Shown here: piece after piece, positions 23,232 to 31,119 of the stretch
Position numbering within the stretch: position 1 is the stretch's first letter
Layout of the letters: each line of letters begins with the position of its first letter
From: Streptomyces resistomycificus
GTDB taxonomy: Bacteria; Actinomycetota; Actinomycetes; Streptomycetales; Streptomycetaceae
DNA: 64,000 bases
Assembly (NCBI RefSeq): GCF_001514265.1
Contig: NZ_KQ948999.1
Location: forward strand, 62,001 to 126,000
Direction of reading: 5' to 3'
The notes under the pieces: model-generated
Databases searched by the model: none
What the model was told of the DNA's origin: nothing
Seen by the model: only the letters and a program-made list of their open reading frames with translations
Program-made: the position numbers and the translations under genes

Positions 23232-24977
23232 ATGTCAGACCAACGGCCGATACCGCCGTACTCACCGGCGTCCGGGGACGCGGCCCTGGAGCAGGCCGGC
23301 GCGAGCCGGTTACGGTCGAGGGACCCGGGGCAGATCGGCCCCTACGTACCCCTCGGGTTACTCGGCAGCGGCGGCATGGGCCGCGTCTACCTCGCCCGCC
23401 CCGCCGACGACACCCCCGGCCTCGCCGCCGTCAAGGTGATCCGCCCCGAGTACGCCGAGGACCCCAGGTTCCGGCGGCGTTTCGAGCGGGAGGCCTTGGT
23501 GCACACCCGGCTGTGTACGCCGCACGCGCCACGCCTGCTCGGCAGCGGGTTCGAGGACGAGTTGCTGTGGATCGCCACCCAGTACCTGCCCGGCCTCAAC
23601 CTCGCCGACGCCGTCCGCGAGTGCGGCGCGCTCGAGCCGACCGGGGTGTGGCGGCTGGTGACGGAACTGGGGCGGGCGCTGTCGGCGCTGGCCGCCGCCG
23701 GCGTCGTACACCGGGATCTCAAGCCGTCCAACGTGATCCTGTCGCCGCAGGGCGCGCACGTCATCGACTTCGGCATCTCGCAGGCCGTCGACAGCAGTTC
23801 GATCACCATCACCGGCAACCGGGTCGGCACGCCGGCCTACATGTCGCCCGAGTACCTGCGTGAGGGCCGCTGCGACACCGCCTCCGACGTCTTCTCTCTC
23901 GCCTGCACCATCGTCTACGCCGCCACCGGGCGCGCCCCCTTCGGTGACGGCACGGGCGTGGATGTCATGCACCGGGTCGCCTCCGAAGAGCCCAAGCCGG
24001 AGGTCATGGCCGAACTGACGGCCGCCGACCCCGCGTTGGCTTCGCTGCTGTCCGCCTGCCTCGCCAAGGATCCGGCCGGGCGGCCCACCCCTGGACAGTT
24101 GACCGGCGCGTCCGCGGCGGCCGGCCACGGCCCCGCCTCCCCCTGGCAGGAACCGCTCGCCACCCGTCTGCTCACCCGGCAGCAGGGCTGTGAGCAGCTG
24201 GAACGTTTCTCCGTCGAGGAGTCCGGCCACTTCCGCGCGCCGACGCCGCCGGGACGGCACAGCGACCCGGCGACGCCGCGCGTTCAGGACGTCCCCTCCG
24301 CCGCGTCCCCCGCCGACGAACACGCTGACCGCCGCAAGCGAAAGGCGCCCTATCTCGCCATCGCGGCCGTCATCGCCGTGGTCGCCGTGGCGGCGGGCAC
24401 CTTCTTCCTCACCCGCCCGGGCTCCGACGACACCACGTTCGCCTCGCCGACGGCCACCGCCGACGCCACCCGCGTCGACGGACCGGCCTCCGTCCTGCCC
24501 AGCTCCTCCGCCTCGCCCTCCGCCACCGGGGAGAAGAAGCCCGGCGGGAAGGAGGTGAAGGACGAGGCGTGGAAAGACCCCGGCAGCGATGCGTCCGGGT
24601 CAGCCGGCAGTGCCGGCGGCGCCGAAGCCACCCCCGACGGCGGGGCCACCGGCAGCGGCGGTACCGGGAGCGACAGTCACAGCAGCGCCCCCACCCCCAC
24701 CGGGACCGCGACGACACCCGCCACCCCGCCCTGGATCTCCCGGTGCACCCACTACTCCGGCACCGAACTCACCCGGCGCGGCGACAGTGGCCGACGCGTC
24801 GTGCAGGTGCAGTGCATGCTGACCGAACGCGGCTACGACGTGGGCGGCACGGACGGGGACGGCCAGTTCGGCAAGGACACCGACGCGGCGGTGCGGAAGT
24901 TCCAGCGCGCCAGGGGACTGAGCCCCGACGGCAAGGTCGGCCCCGAAACGTGGGCGGCGCTGCGCAGTTCGACGTGA
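23232..24977 (+). CDS. Transmembrane Ser/Thr protein kinase with extracellular peptidoglycan-binding domain
   Basis: 581 residues. A canonical Hanks kinase (about 35-290): GSGGMGRVYLAR, Lys68 in AAVKVI, HRDLKPSNVIL (160-170), DFG (179-181), GTPAYMSPEYL and SDVFSLACTI. All catalytic residues are present, unlike the two kinases upstream. A juxtamembrane basic patch RRKRKAPY precedes one transmembrane helix (LAIAAVIAVVAVAAGTFFL, about 374-393). An extracellular Ser/Thr/Gly linker of about 110 residues follows. The C-terminal peptidoglycan-binding domain (PG_binding_1) runs LTRRGDSGRRVVQVQCMLTE ... DGQFGKDTDAAVRKFQRARG ... DGKVGPETWAAL. It should anchor the kinase sensor to the wall, comparable in logic to PASTA kinases. 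Confidence 0.93.
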   Translation: MSDQRPIPPYSPASGDAALEQAGASRLRSRDPGQIGPYVPLGLLGSGGMGRVYLARPADDTPGLAAVKVIRPEYAEDPRFRRRFEREALVHTRLCTPHAPRLLGSGFEDELLWIATQYLPGLNLADAVRECGALEPTGVWRLVTELGRALSALAAAGVVHRDLKPSNVILSPQGAHVIDFGISQAVDSSSITITGNRVGTPAYMSPEYLREGRCDTASDVFSLACTIVYAATGRAPFGDGTGVDVMHRVASEEPKPEVMAELTAADPALASLLSACLAKDPAGRPTPGQLTGASAAAGHGPASPWQEPLATRLLTRQQGCEQLERFSVEESGHFRAPTPPGRHSDPATPRVQDVPSAASPADEHADRRKRKAPYLAIAAVIAVVAVAAGTFFLTRPGSDDTTFASPTATADATRVDGPASVLPSSSASPSATGEKKPGGKEVKDEAWKDPGSDASGSAGSAGGAEATPDGGATGSGGTGSDSHSSAPTPTGTATTPATPPWISRCTHYSGTELTRRGDSGRRVVQVQCMLTERGYDVGGTDGDGQFGKDTDAAVRKFQRARGLSPDGKVGPETWAALRSST

Positions 24978-25037
24978 CGGACGCGCCGGACGTGCCGGGC
25001 AGCCCCCGGGCACGATCCGGCAACGGCACAGCCCGAA

Positions 25038-25058
25038 CACTGCCCGCACCGGGCAGTG
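25038..25058. terminator. Short perfect hairpin between the PG-binding kinase and the ALF gene
   Basis: CACTGCCCG (25038-25046) and CGGGCAGTG (25050-25058) form a 9-bp stem with a 3-nt loop, 61 bp after the kinase stop. It may be a terminator or, given its tight symmetry, an operator for the ALF gene. Confidence 0.45.
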
Positions 25059-25168
25059 ATCCACCGACCCGGGACTGCGAGCATTCCCGTACGGGCGGCC
25101 ACCACGGCACACGTCCGGTGCCCGCCCCCGATCATCCGGATTCCCTTCACCCCAAGGCAGGTCCACGT

Positions 25169-25768
25169 ATGAGACACACGCGCGGTGCACTGATCGTCGC
25201 CGCCACCGCCCTGGCACCGGCCCTCCTGCTCACCACCCCGGCCTTCGCCGCCGGCCAGCCGTCCGCGTCCACCGCGGTGACGGCGACGTCGCAGACGGAC
25301 GGCACGCCGGTGGACGAGATGGACGAGCACGACCTCCGTATCGCGATCCTGCGCATCCTGGCGGACGAGGACAGCGGCCTCAGGGTCACCCGAGAGGCCG
25401 ACGCGGCGCTCGACGGCACCGTGGAGGACATGCGCACCTTCCTGAAGACCGGCTACCGGCTGGCCCAGGCCGAGGACGACAGCGTCGCCATCTTCCGCAT
25501 CATCGGCCCCTCGCCCGACACCCGCTCGGCGGTCTACCGGGAGGCCGTGAAGGCCATCGAGGACAACTCACCGGAAGCCCTGCGCGCCTTCCTGGAGACC
25601 GGCTACCGCCTCGCCCGGGCCGAGGACGACCGGGTCGCCGTCGCCCGCATCCTGGCCGACCCCACCATCAGCCCGGCGCTCCGCGCGGCCGCCGAGGACG
25701 CCATCGACGGCACTCCGGAGGAGCTGCGGTACTTCCTGGAGACCGGGCGGTACGAGGTCGACGGCTGA
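25169..25768 (+). CDS. Secreted ALF-repeat protein
   Basis: 199 residues. Signal peptide MRHTRGALIVAATALAPALL ... TTPAFAAG, cleavage near residue 28. Three or more repeats of about 38-50 residues follow the pattern A-x-x-A(L/I)(D/E)-(G/N)(T/S)xE-x(L/M)R-x-FL(E/K)TGYRLA-x-AEDD-x-VA. The unit is seen at FLKTGYRLAQAEDD, FLETGYRLARAEDD and FLETGRYEVDG. This matches the short ALF repeat family of Streptomyces. Biochemical role unknown; probably a helical extracellular binding protein. It ends the rightward island, and a bidirectional terminator separates it from purH. Confidence 0.8.
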   Translation: MRHTRGALIVAATALAPALLLTTPAFAAGQPSASTAVTATSQTDGTPVDEMDEHDLRIAILRILADEDSGLRVTREADAALDGTVEDMRTFLKTGYRLAQAEDDSVAIFRIIGPSPDTRSAVYREAVKAIEDNSPEALRAFLETGYRLARAEDDRVAVARILADPTISPALRAAAEDAIDGTPEELRYFLETGRYEVDG

Positions 25769-25774
25769 GTCGTA

Positions 25775-25808
25775 CGGAGCGGGCCGGCGACGCCGCCGGC
25801 CCGCTCCG
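25775..25808. terminator. Bidirectional terminator between the ALF gene and purH
   Basis: A perfect 15-bp stem, CGGAGCGGGCCGGCG (25775-25789) with CGCCGGCCCGCTCCG (25794-25808), and a 4-nt loop between convergent stops at 25768 and 25817. Confidence 0.9.
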
Positions 25809-25816
25809 CCGCGTTC

Positions 25817-27379
25817 TCAGTGGAAGAAGTGCCGCGTCCCCGTGAAGTACATCGTGACGCCCGCCTTCTGCGCGGCCTCGACGACCAGCTCGTCGCGGAC
25901 GGAACCGCCGGGCTGGACGACCGCCTTGACGCCGGCCTCGGTGAGGATCTCCAGGCCGTCGGGGAACGGGAAGAAGGCGTCCGAGGCCGCGTAGGAACCG
26001 GCGGCTCGCTCGGCGCCCGCCCGCTCCACCGCCAGCTTCGCGGAGTCGACGCGGTTGACCTGGCCCATGCCGACGCCGACCGAGGCACCGTCCTTGGCCA
26101 GGAGGATGGCGTTGGACTTGACGGCCCGGCTGGCCTTCCAGGCGAAGGCGAGCTCGCGCAGTTCGGCGGGCGACAGCGCCTCGCCCGTCGCCAGCGTCCA
26201 GTTGGCCGGGTCGTCGCCGTCCGCCTGGAGGCGGTCGGTGACCTGGAGCAGCGCGCCACCGTCGATCGGCTTGACGTCCACGGGGTGGCCGGGCCCGTCG
26301 GGGCAGCGCAGCACGCGGATGTTCTTCTTCTTGGTGAGGGCCTCCAGCGCGCCGTCCTCGTAGTCGGGCGCCACGATGACCTCGGTGAAGATCTCCGCGA
26401 CCTGCTCGGCCATCTCCTTCGACACCGGGCGGTTGACCGCGATCACACCGCCGAACGCCGACAGCGGGTCACAGGCGTGCGCCTTGCGGTGCGCCTCGGC
26501 GACGTCCGCCCCGATCGCGATGCCACACGGGTTGGCGTGCTTGATGATCGCGACGGCCGGCTCGTCGTGGTCGTACGCGGCACGGCGGGCGGCGTCCGTG
26601 TCCGTGAAGTTGTTGAACGACATCTCCTTGCCGTGCAGCTGCTCGGCCTCCGCCAGGCCGCCCGTGCCCGCGGTGTAGAGGGCGGCGGGCTGGTGCGGGT
26701 TCTCGCCGTAGCGCAGGGTGTGCGCGCGCTCCAGGCTGGTGGCCAGGAAGTCGGGGAACGGGGAGTCGTCGGCCGGCGCGTACGCGGAGGCGAACCAGGA
26801 GGAGACCGCGATGTCGTACTCGGCGGTGTGCCGGAAGGCCTCCGCGGCCAGCCGCTTGCGGGCGGCGAGGTCGAACCCGCCGTCCTTGACCGCCGTGAGA
26901 ACGTCCGCGTACCGGGCCGGGCTGGTGACGACCGCGACCGACGGGTGGTTCTTGGCCGCCGCGCGCACCATCGACGGGCCGCCGATGTCGATCTGCTCCA
27001 CGCACTCGTCGGGGGAGGCGCCGGAGGCGACCGTCTCGCGGAACGGGTAGAGGTTGACGACGACCAGGCCGAACGGCTCGACACCGAGCTCGGTGAGCTG
27101 GTTGCGGTGGTCCTCGAGACGCAGGTCCGCGAGGATGCCCGCGTGCACCTTGGGGTGCAGCGTCTTGACGCGGCCGTCGAGGCACTCGGGGAAGCCGGTG
27201 AGCTCCTCGACCTTGGTGACGGGGACGCCGGCGGCGGCGATGCGGGAGGCGGTGGACCCGGTGGAGACGAGCTCCACACCCGCCTCGTGCAGGCCGCGCG
27301 CGAGGTCTTCGAGGCCCGTCTTGTCGTAGACGCTGACGAGCGCCCGTCGGATGGCCCGCTTGTTGCTCTCGGCGGTCAC
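25817..27379 (-). CDS. purH: Bifunctional AICAR formyltransferase / IMP cyclohydrolase
   Basis: 520 residues, the usual length. It catalyses the last two steps of IMP synthesis in the cytoplasm. The N-terminal MGS-like cyclohydrolase domain shows ALVSVYDKTGLEDLARGL, VELVSTGSTASRI and DGRVKTLHPKVHAGIL. The C-terminal transformylase shows LRYGENPHQPAALY, the KHANPCGIAIG catalytic Lys/His segment, AFGGVIAVNRPV, and the terminal GGSVRDELVVEAAQKAGVTM. It starts at GTG 27379, inside a GTGA overlap with the purN stop, so the purNH pair is translationally coupled. Convergent with the ALF gene. Confidence 0.97.
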   Translation of the reverse strand: MTAESNKRAIRRALVSVYDKTGLEDLARGLHEAGVELVSTGSTASRIAAAGVPVTKVEELTGFPECLDGRVKTLHPKVHAGILADLRLEDHRNQLTELGVEPFGLVVVNLYPFRETVASGASPDECVEQIDIGGPSMVRAAAKNHPSVAVVTSPARYADVLTAVKDGGFDLAARKRLAAEAFRHTAEYDIAVSSWFASAYAPADDSPFPDFLATSLERAHTLRYGENPHQPAALYTAGTGGLAEAEQLHGKEMSFNNFTDTDAARRAAYDHDEPAVAIIKHANPCGIAIGADVAEAHRKAHACDPLSAFGGVIAVNRPVSKEMAEQVAEIFTEVIVAPDYEDGALEALTKKKNIRVLRCPDGPGHPVDVKPIDGGALLQVTDRLQADGDDPANWTLATGEALSPAELRELAFAWKASRAVKSNAILLAKDGASVGVGMGQVNRVDSAKLAVERAGAERAAGSYAASDAFFPFPDGLEILTEAGVKAVVQPGGSVRDELVVEAAQKAGVTMYFTGTRHFFH

Positions 27380-28014
27380 TGGATAACTACCTTTCGTCCC
27401 TCGATGCGATAGCCGTTGCGGGCGAGCCGCCCCACGACATCGACGAGCAGCTTTCGCTCGACTTCCTTGATGCGCTCGTGTAGAGCGGCACCCTCGTCCT
27501 CGTAGTCCTCTTCCCGGACCTCCACCACGCCCTGAGCGATGATCGGTCCGGTGTCGACGCCGTCGTCGACGAAGTGGACGGTGCAGCCGGTGACCCGGGC
27601 GCCGTACGCGAGTGCGTCACGGACGCCGTGAGCGCCGGGAAAACTGGGGAGCAGGGCGGGGTGGGTGTTCACGAACCGCCCGCCGAAGCGGGCCAGGAAC
27701 ACCTTGCCCACGATCTTCATGAACCCGGCGGAGACCACGAGGTCGGGCTCGTACGCGGCGACGGCCTCGGCGAGGGCCGCGTCCCACGCGTCACGGGTGT
27801 CGTGGTCCTTGACCCTGCGTACGAAGGTGGGGATGCCGGCGCGCTCGGCGCGGGCCAGCCCCTCGATGCCCGCCCGGTCCGCACCGACGGCCACGATCTC
27901 GGCACCATAGGCCTCGGGGCCGGCGGTCTCGATGGCGTCGAGCAGCGCCTGGAGGTTCGTACCGGAACCGGAGACCAGCACGACGAGGCGCTTGGCCACG
28001 GGCTTGGCGGCCAC
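27376..28014 (-). CDS. purN: Phosphoribosylglycinamide formyltransferase
   Basis: 212 residues from GTG 28014. Transfers formyl from 10-formyl-THF to GAR in purine synthesis. Motifs: LVVLVSGSGTNLQALLDAIE, LVVSAGFMKIVGKVFL, the catalytic VNTHPALLPSFPGAHGVRDAL (Asn/His) and VHFVDDGVDTGPIIAQGVV with the second catalytic Asp. The longer in-frame start upstream adds unrelated residues. The GTG is chosen because AAKPVAKRLVVLVSGSGTN is the family N-terminus. Overlaps purH by 4 bp. It is divergent from the membrane protein at 28269. Confidence 0.96.
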   Translation of the reverse strand: MAAKPVAKRLVVLVSGSGTNLQALLDAIETAGPEAYGAEIVAVGADRAGIEGLARAERAGIPTFVRRVKDHDTRDAWDAALAEAVAAYEPDLVVSAGFMKIVGKVFLARFGGRFVNTHPALLPSFPGAHGVRDALAYGARVTGCTVHFVDDGVDTGPIIAQGVVEVREEDYEDEGAALHERIKEVERKLLVDVVGRLARNGYRIEGRKVVIQ

Positions 28015-28268
28015 GGTGAGGCCCTTTCTCGGGGGTGCGTTTGTACGGTCGTACGAATGCTTCGCGCCCCGGGATACGGGGAAGTCTACGAAGCGGCCGA
28101 CCGTCAGCAACGATACCGGCACACCGGGCGGCCCCCACGGGACGGGGGCGTGGCCGGAAGGTAGCGTCTGGGGCGAGCGGGCTCGGGAACGCGGTCGTCG
28201 TACGGTGCGTTCTCCATGTGACAGCTCAGGACAGCCAGCCGTATCGCCTAGGGGAAGACGCTCATTTG

Positions 28269-29105
28269 ATGCCGGACCGCAGTCTGCGACTCCTTACGCT
28301 CCTCCCGCAGTCGTCGTCGGGAGGGGTGCGCAGCGGCGTGCTTCTGCGGGAGCGCCCCACCTCACCGCCCGACGCGCCCTCGGACCGGCAGAGCGGCGAC
28401 GGGCAGGACGGCCGGGCCTCGAACCCGGCCGAGGCGCCGCCGTCCAGGACGCCGGCTTCGGACGACAACCCCTTCGCGCCGCCGCCCGAGGGCACGCCGG
28501 ACCAGCCCTGGCAGCCCCGGCGCCCGGCGGGCGGGGAGGGCGGCGACGGGTCGGACGGCGGGCAGGGCGACGGCGGCCGCGGTCCGTGGGGCAACCAGTG
28601 GAGCGACCGTCAGCCCGGCCGGGGTGGCGGCGGCTTCGGTGAACGCCCGGGGGCCGGCCCCGAGGGACAGGGCGGCGGCGGGGGCGGAAAGGGCCCGGCC
28701 ATGCGCTGGGACCCGACGGACCCCGCCCAGCGACGCGCGCGCTACGCCCTGCTGAGCGGCATGTGGGCCTTCTTCTTCGCCCTGTTCAGCTGGCCGTACG
28801 TGGCGCTGATGCTGGGCGCGCTCGCCATGTACTGGGCCATCAGCGCCCTGCGCGCCAAGCCCGGCAACCCCGGCCCCGACACCCCGGCGCCCGCGCAGAG
28901 CGGCCGTCCGCAGCGGACCGCCGCGATCAGCGGCCTGGTCACGGCGTCGCTGGCCATCGTCCTGGTCGCCGCGGGCTTCACCGTGAAGCTGGTCTACAGC
29001 GACTACTACACCTGCACGAACGACGCCCTGACCAACACGGCGAAGCAGTCCTGCGAGGAGCTGCTGCCGAAGGAGCTCCGTGGGGTGCTGGGGGCGAGCA
29101 GCTGA
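28269..29105 (+). CDS. Gly/Pro-rich membrane protein with two C-terminal helices (DUF4190-like)
   Basis: 278 residues from ATG 28269 (AGGGGAAG upstream, a rather long spacer); an in-frame GTG at 28218 would add 17 residues. The first 140 residues are disordered (PPPEGTPDQPWQPRRPAGGE; GGRGPWGNQWSDRQPGRGGG). Helices follow at about 160-195 (YALLSGMWAFFFALFSWPYV, LMLGALAMYWAISAL) and 220-240 (AAISGLVTASLAIVLVAAGF). It ends with a short tail, VYSDYYTCTNDALTNTAKQS. This layout is common in actinobacterial DUF4190-type proteins. Role unknown. It is divergent from purN across a 254-bp interval with no other feature. Confidence 0.75.
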   Translation: MPDRSLRLLTLLPQSSSGGVRSGVLLRERPTSPPDAPSDRQSGDGQDGRASNPAEAPPSRTPASDDNPFAPPPEGTPDQPWQPRRPAGGEGGDGSDGGQGDGGRGPWGNQWSDRQPGRGGGGFGERPGAGPEGQGGGGGGKGPAMRWDPTDPAQRRARYALLSGMWAFFFALFSWPYVALMLGALAMYWAISALRAKPGNPGPDTPAPAQSGRPQRTAAISGLVTASLAIVLVAAGFTVKLVYSDYYTCTNDALTNTAKQSCEELLPKELRGVLGASS

Positions 29106-29213
29106 CGGCGGCTTTTCGGTAGGCGGTGGGGGCTCCGGCGACGCGGCGTTCGCGACGCCGGGCGGCGAGGTCCTCGGCTGCGGCACCCCCACGGACCTCC
29201 CGGAGGCAAACCT

Positions 29214-29253
29214 CAGGGCCGCCGGCGACCGTCTGCCGGTGCCGGCGGCCCTG
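29214..29253. terminator. Bidirectional terminator
   Basis: CAGGGCCGCCGGC (29214-29226) pairs exactly with GCCGGCGGCCCTG (29241-29253), a 13-bp stem, between the convergent stops at 29105 and 29279. Confidence 0.85.
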
Positions 29254-29278
29254 CGGGGCCCGGGCGCGCGACAGCGGC

Positions 29279-30253
29279 CTACGGGCGCTGCTTCACCCGG
29301 TCGACGATCCCCCAGTCCACTACGTGCGACAGCTGGATGTACTTTTTCTTCCCGGAAGCCGAGATCCGCTCGTCGCGGAAGCCCAGGAATTCATACGACG
29401 CCGGGTCGAAGATCAGGTACTTGTCATCGTAGGACCCGCGCTCGGTATAGGCGATCCCCACCCCGGTCCGCCCGGCGGAGTCCTTCACTCCCGGGATTGT
29501 CTTGACGCCGGGCACCAGGGCCATCGCCTCGTACGCCGCGGGGCGCAGTCCCTGGGGCAGCACCGGGTTCTTCAGGAGCTCGCCGAGCAGCCAGTAGGCC
29601 TCGAACCGATGGAGCTTGCCGAGATCGCTGATCGACCGGTCGTCGGACCCGCCGACGGAGCCGGAGATGATGACCGAGATGAGCTTCTCCGGGTCTTGGG
29701 GCAGCTTCTTCAGCTCGCTCCACTTCCGGGGTGGCCACACCCCGCCGCCCTTCCCCGCGGGCTCCTCCCACATCTCGCGGCCCAGTTCCATGGACAAGGA
29801 GGGCTTGGAGACGTCCACCGAGTCCCACATCTCGTCGGTGTAGGTCTTGACCTTGCCGGTCTTCTGCTCCGTCTCCTGGATGATCCGCTTCGAGTAGATG
29901 AACTGGTCGTCGCGCGGCGCCACCGGCTCCTTCTCCCGCTCGCGTTCCCACGCCGCCGCCCCGTTCAGCACCGTCGCGGCGGCGTTCTCCACCCGCGGGG
30001 TGCTCGTGCCCGGTGCGCCGCCCTCGCCGGAGCCGTCCGTGCTGATCAGCACCGCCGTCCCCGTAACCGCCGTGGCGAGCACTGCGGCCGCCGCGAAGCG
30101 CAGTGCATGGCGGCGACTGGGGCCGGTGCCGGTGCGCTGGTCCGCGTGGGCGATCGCGTTGAGCAGCTGGTGCCGGGCCCGGTCGCGGGCCGGACCGGTG
30201 AGCGGGGCCGCGTCCGCGTCCCACTCCCTCAAGAGTTCGAGTTCGTCATTCAT
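29279..30253 (-). CDS. CU044_5270 family protein, probable partner of the ECF sigma factor
   Basis: 324 residues. A cytoplasmic N-terminus of about 48 residues (MNDELELLREWDADAAPLTG) leads to one transmembrane helix (ALRFAAAAVLATAVTGTAVL). The extracellular domain contains VAPRDDQFIYSKRIIQETEQ ... LLGELLKNPVLPQGLRPAAY and GVGIAYTERGSYDDKYLIFD. This is the CU044_5270 family, regularly found beside ECF sigma genes and thought to act as membrane anti-sigma or accessory proteins. The start ATG 30253 overlaps the sigma gene by 8 bp, with GAGAGGT inside that gene as ribosome site, so stoichiometric expression is expected. Anti-sigma activity is inference. Confidence 0.85.
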   Translation of the reverse strand: MNDELELLREWDADAAPLTGPARDRARHQLLNAIAHADQRTGTGPSRRHALRFAAAAVLATAVTGTAVLISTDGSGEGGAPGTSTPRVENAAATVLNGAAAWEREREKEPVAPRDDQFIYSKRIIQETEQKTGKVKTYTDEMWDSVDVSKPSLSMELGREMWEEPAGKGGGVWPPRKWSELKKLPQDPEKLISVIISGSVGGSDDRSISDLGKLHRFEAYWLLGELLKNPVLPQGLRPAAYEAMALVPGVKTIPGVKDSAGRTGVGIAYTERGSYDDKYLIFDPASYEFLGFRDERISASGKKKYIQLSHVVDWGIVDRVKQRP

Positions 30254-30878
30254 GGTCGGATACCTCTCGCAGTGCCGTCGGATTGGATCCGCCCAATGCT
30301 TCGCGCAGCTTGCTGCGAGCCCGGTGCAGCCGTGATCTGACCGTGCCCACGGGGATACCGAGGGCCTGGGCCGCCTCCTCGTAGCCGAGATCACCCCAGG
30401 CCACCAGCAGCAGCACGTCCCGGTACCGAGCGGGCAGCGCGGCCAGCGCCGCCGCCAGCTCGCGGCGTACGGCCCGCGCCACCACCCGGTCCGCGGCCCG
30501 GTCGGCCAGCGGCTCGTCGTGGTCGGCGAGGGCCGGGACCCGGGCCATGGCCTTGAACCGGCGGGCCTCAGCCCGCCGATGCCGGCCGACCAAGTTGGTC
30601 GCTATGCCAAACAGCCAGGGCCGGGCGTCGGCGCCTGCGCCGCGGGCCGGGTCGTAGCGATGCCGCTGCTGGAATGCGGTGGTGAAGGTCTCCGCCACGA
30701 GGTCATCGGCGACCTCGCCGCCGAGGCGGCGGGCCGCGTAGCGGTGCACGGCGTCGGCGTGCCGGTCGAAGAGCGCGGCGAACGCCTCGGGCTGATCCCG
30801 GGACCGCGCGATCACTGAGGCGTCGCTCTCCGCATCGGCACGCGCGGTGCCGATACCGACGCCTGGTCCGACGGTCAT
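30246..30878 (-). CDS. ECF-subfamily RNA polymerase sigma factor
   Basis: 210 residues. Region 2 (about 28-95): PEAFAALFDRHADAVHRYAA, DDLVAETFTTAFQQRHRYDP, RPWLFGIATNLVGRHRRAEA. Region 4 (about 140-195): ALAALPARYRDVLLLVAWGD, LGYEEAAQALGIPVGTVRSR, LHRARSKLREAL, the recognition helix being GIPVGTVRSRLHRARSKL. GAGAGGAG precedes ATG 30878. Cotranscribed with the membrane CU044_5270 gene, whose product probably controls it. Autoregulation through the 30879-31119 interval is likely, but I cannot point to a clear ECF -35/-10 pair there. Confidence 0.93.
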   Translation of the reverse strand: MTVGPGVGIGTARADAESDASVIARSRDQPEAFAALFDRHADAVHRYAARRLGGEVADDLVAETFTTAFQQRHRYDPARGAGADARPWLFGIATNLVGRHRRAEARRFKAMARVPALADHDEPLADRAADRVVARAVRRELAAALAALPARYRDVLLLVAWGDLGYEEAAQALGIPVGTVRSRLHRARSKLREALGGSNPTALREVSDHE

Positions 30879-31119
30879 CGGGGCTCCTCTCGTCCAAGGG
30901 ACGATGCTCGAATACTTGGGCTTTCACCTGTCCTTCGCCCATCGCGCCGAAGCGGTTCCCTCAGACCCCCTCGGCGACACCGTGGTCTGCTGCCACACCC
31001 ACATGCCGTTCGTCCGCCTCGCCCACGGCCGGCATGCCTTATGGACGCACCGGAGCGCACTGGGCCCTGCTGGGCCCGGGCGTCGAACTCCGTGCCTGCC
31101 GTCGATGGTGAACGGATCG

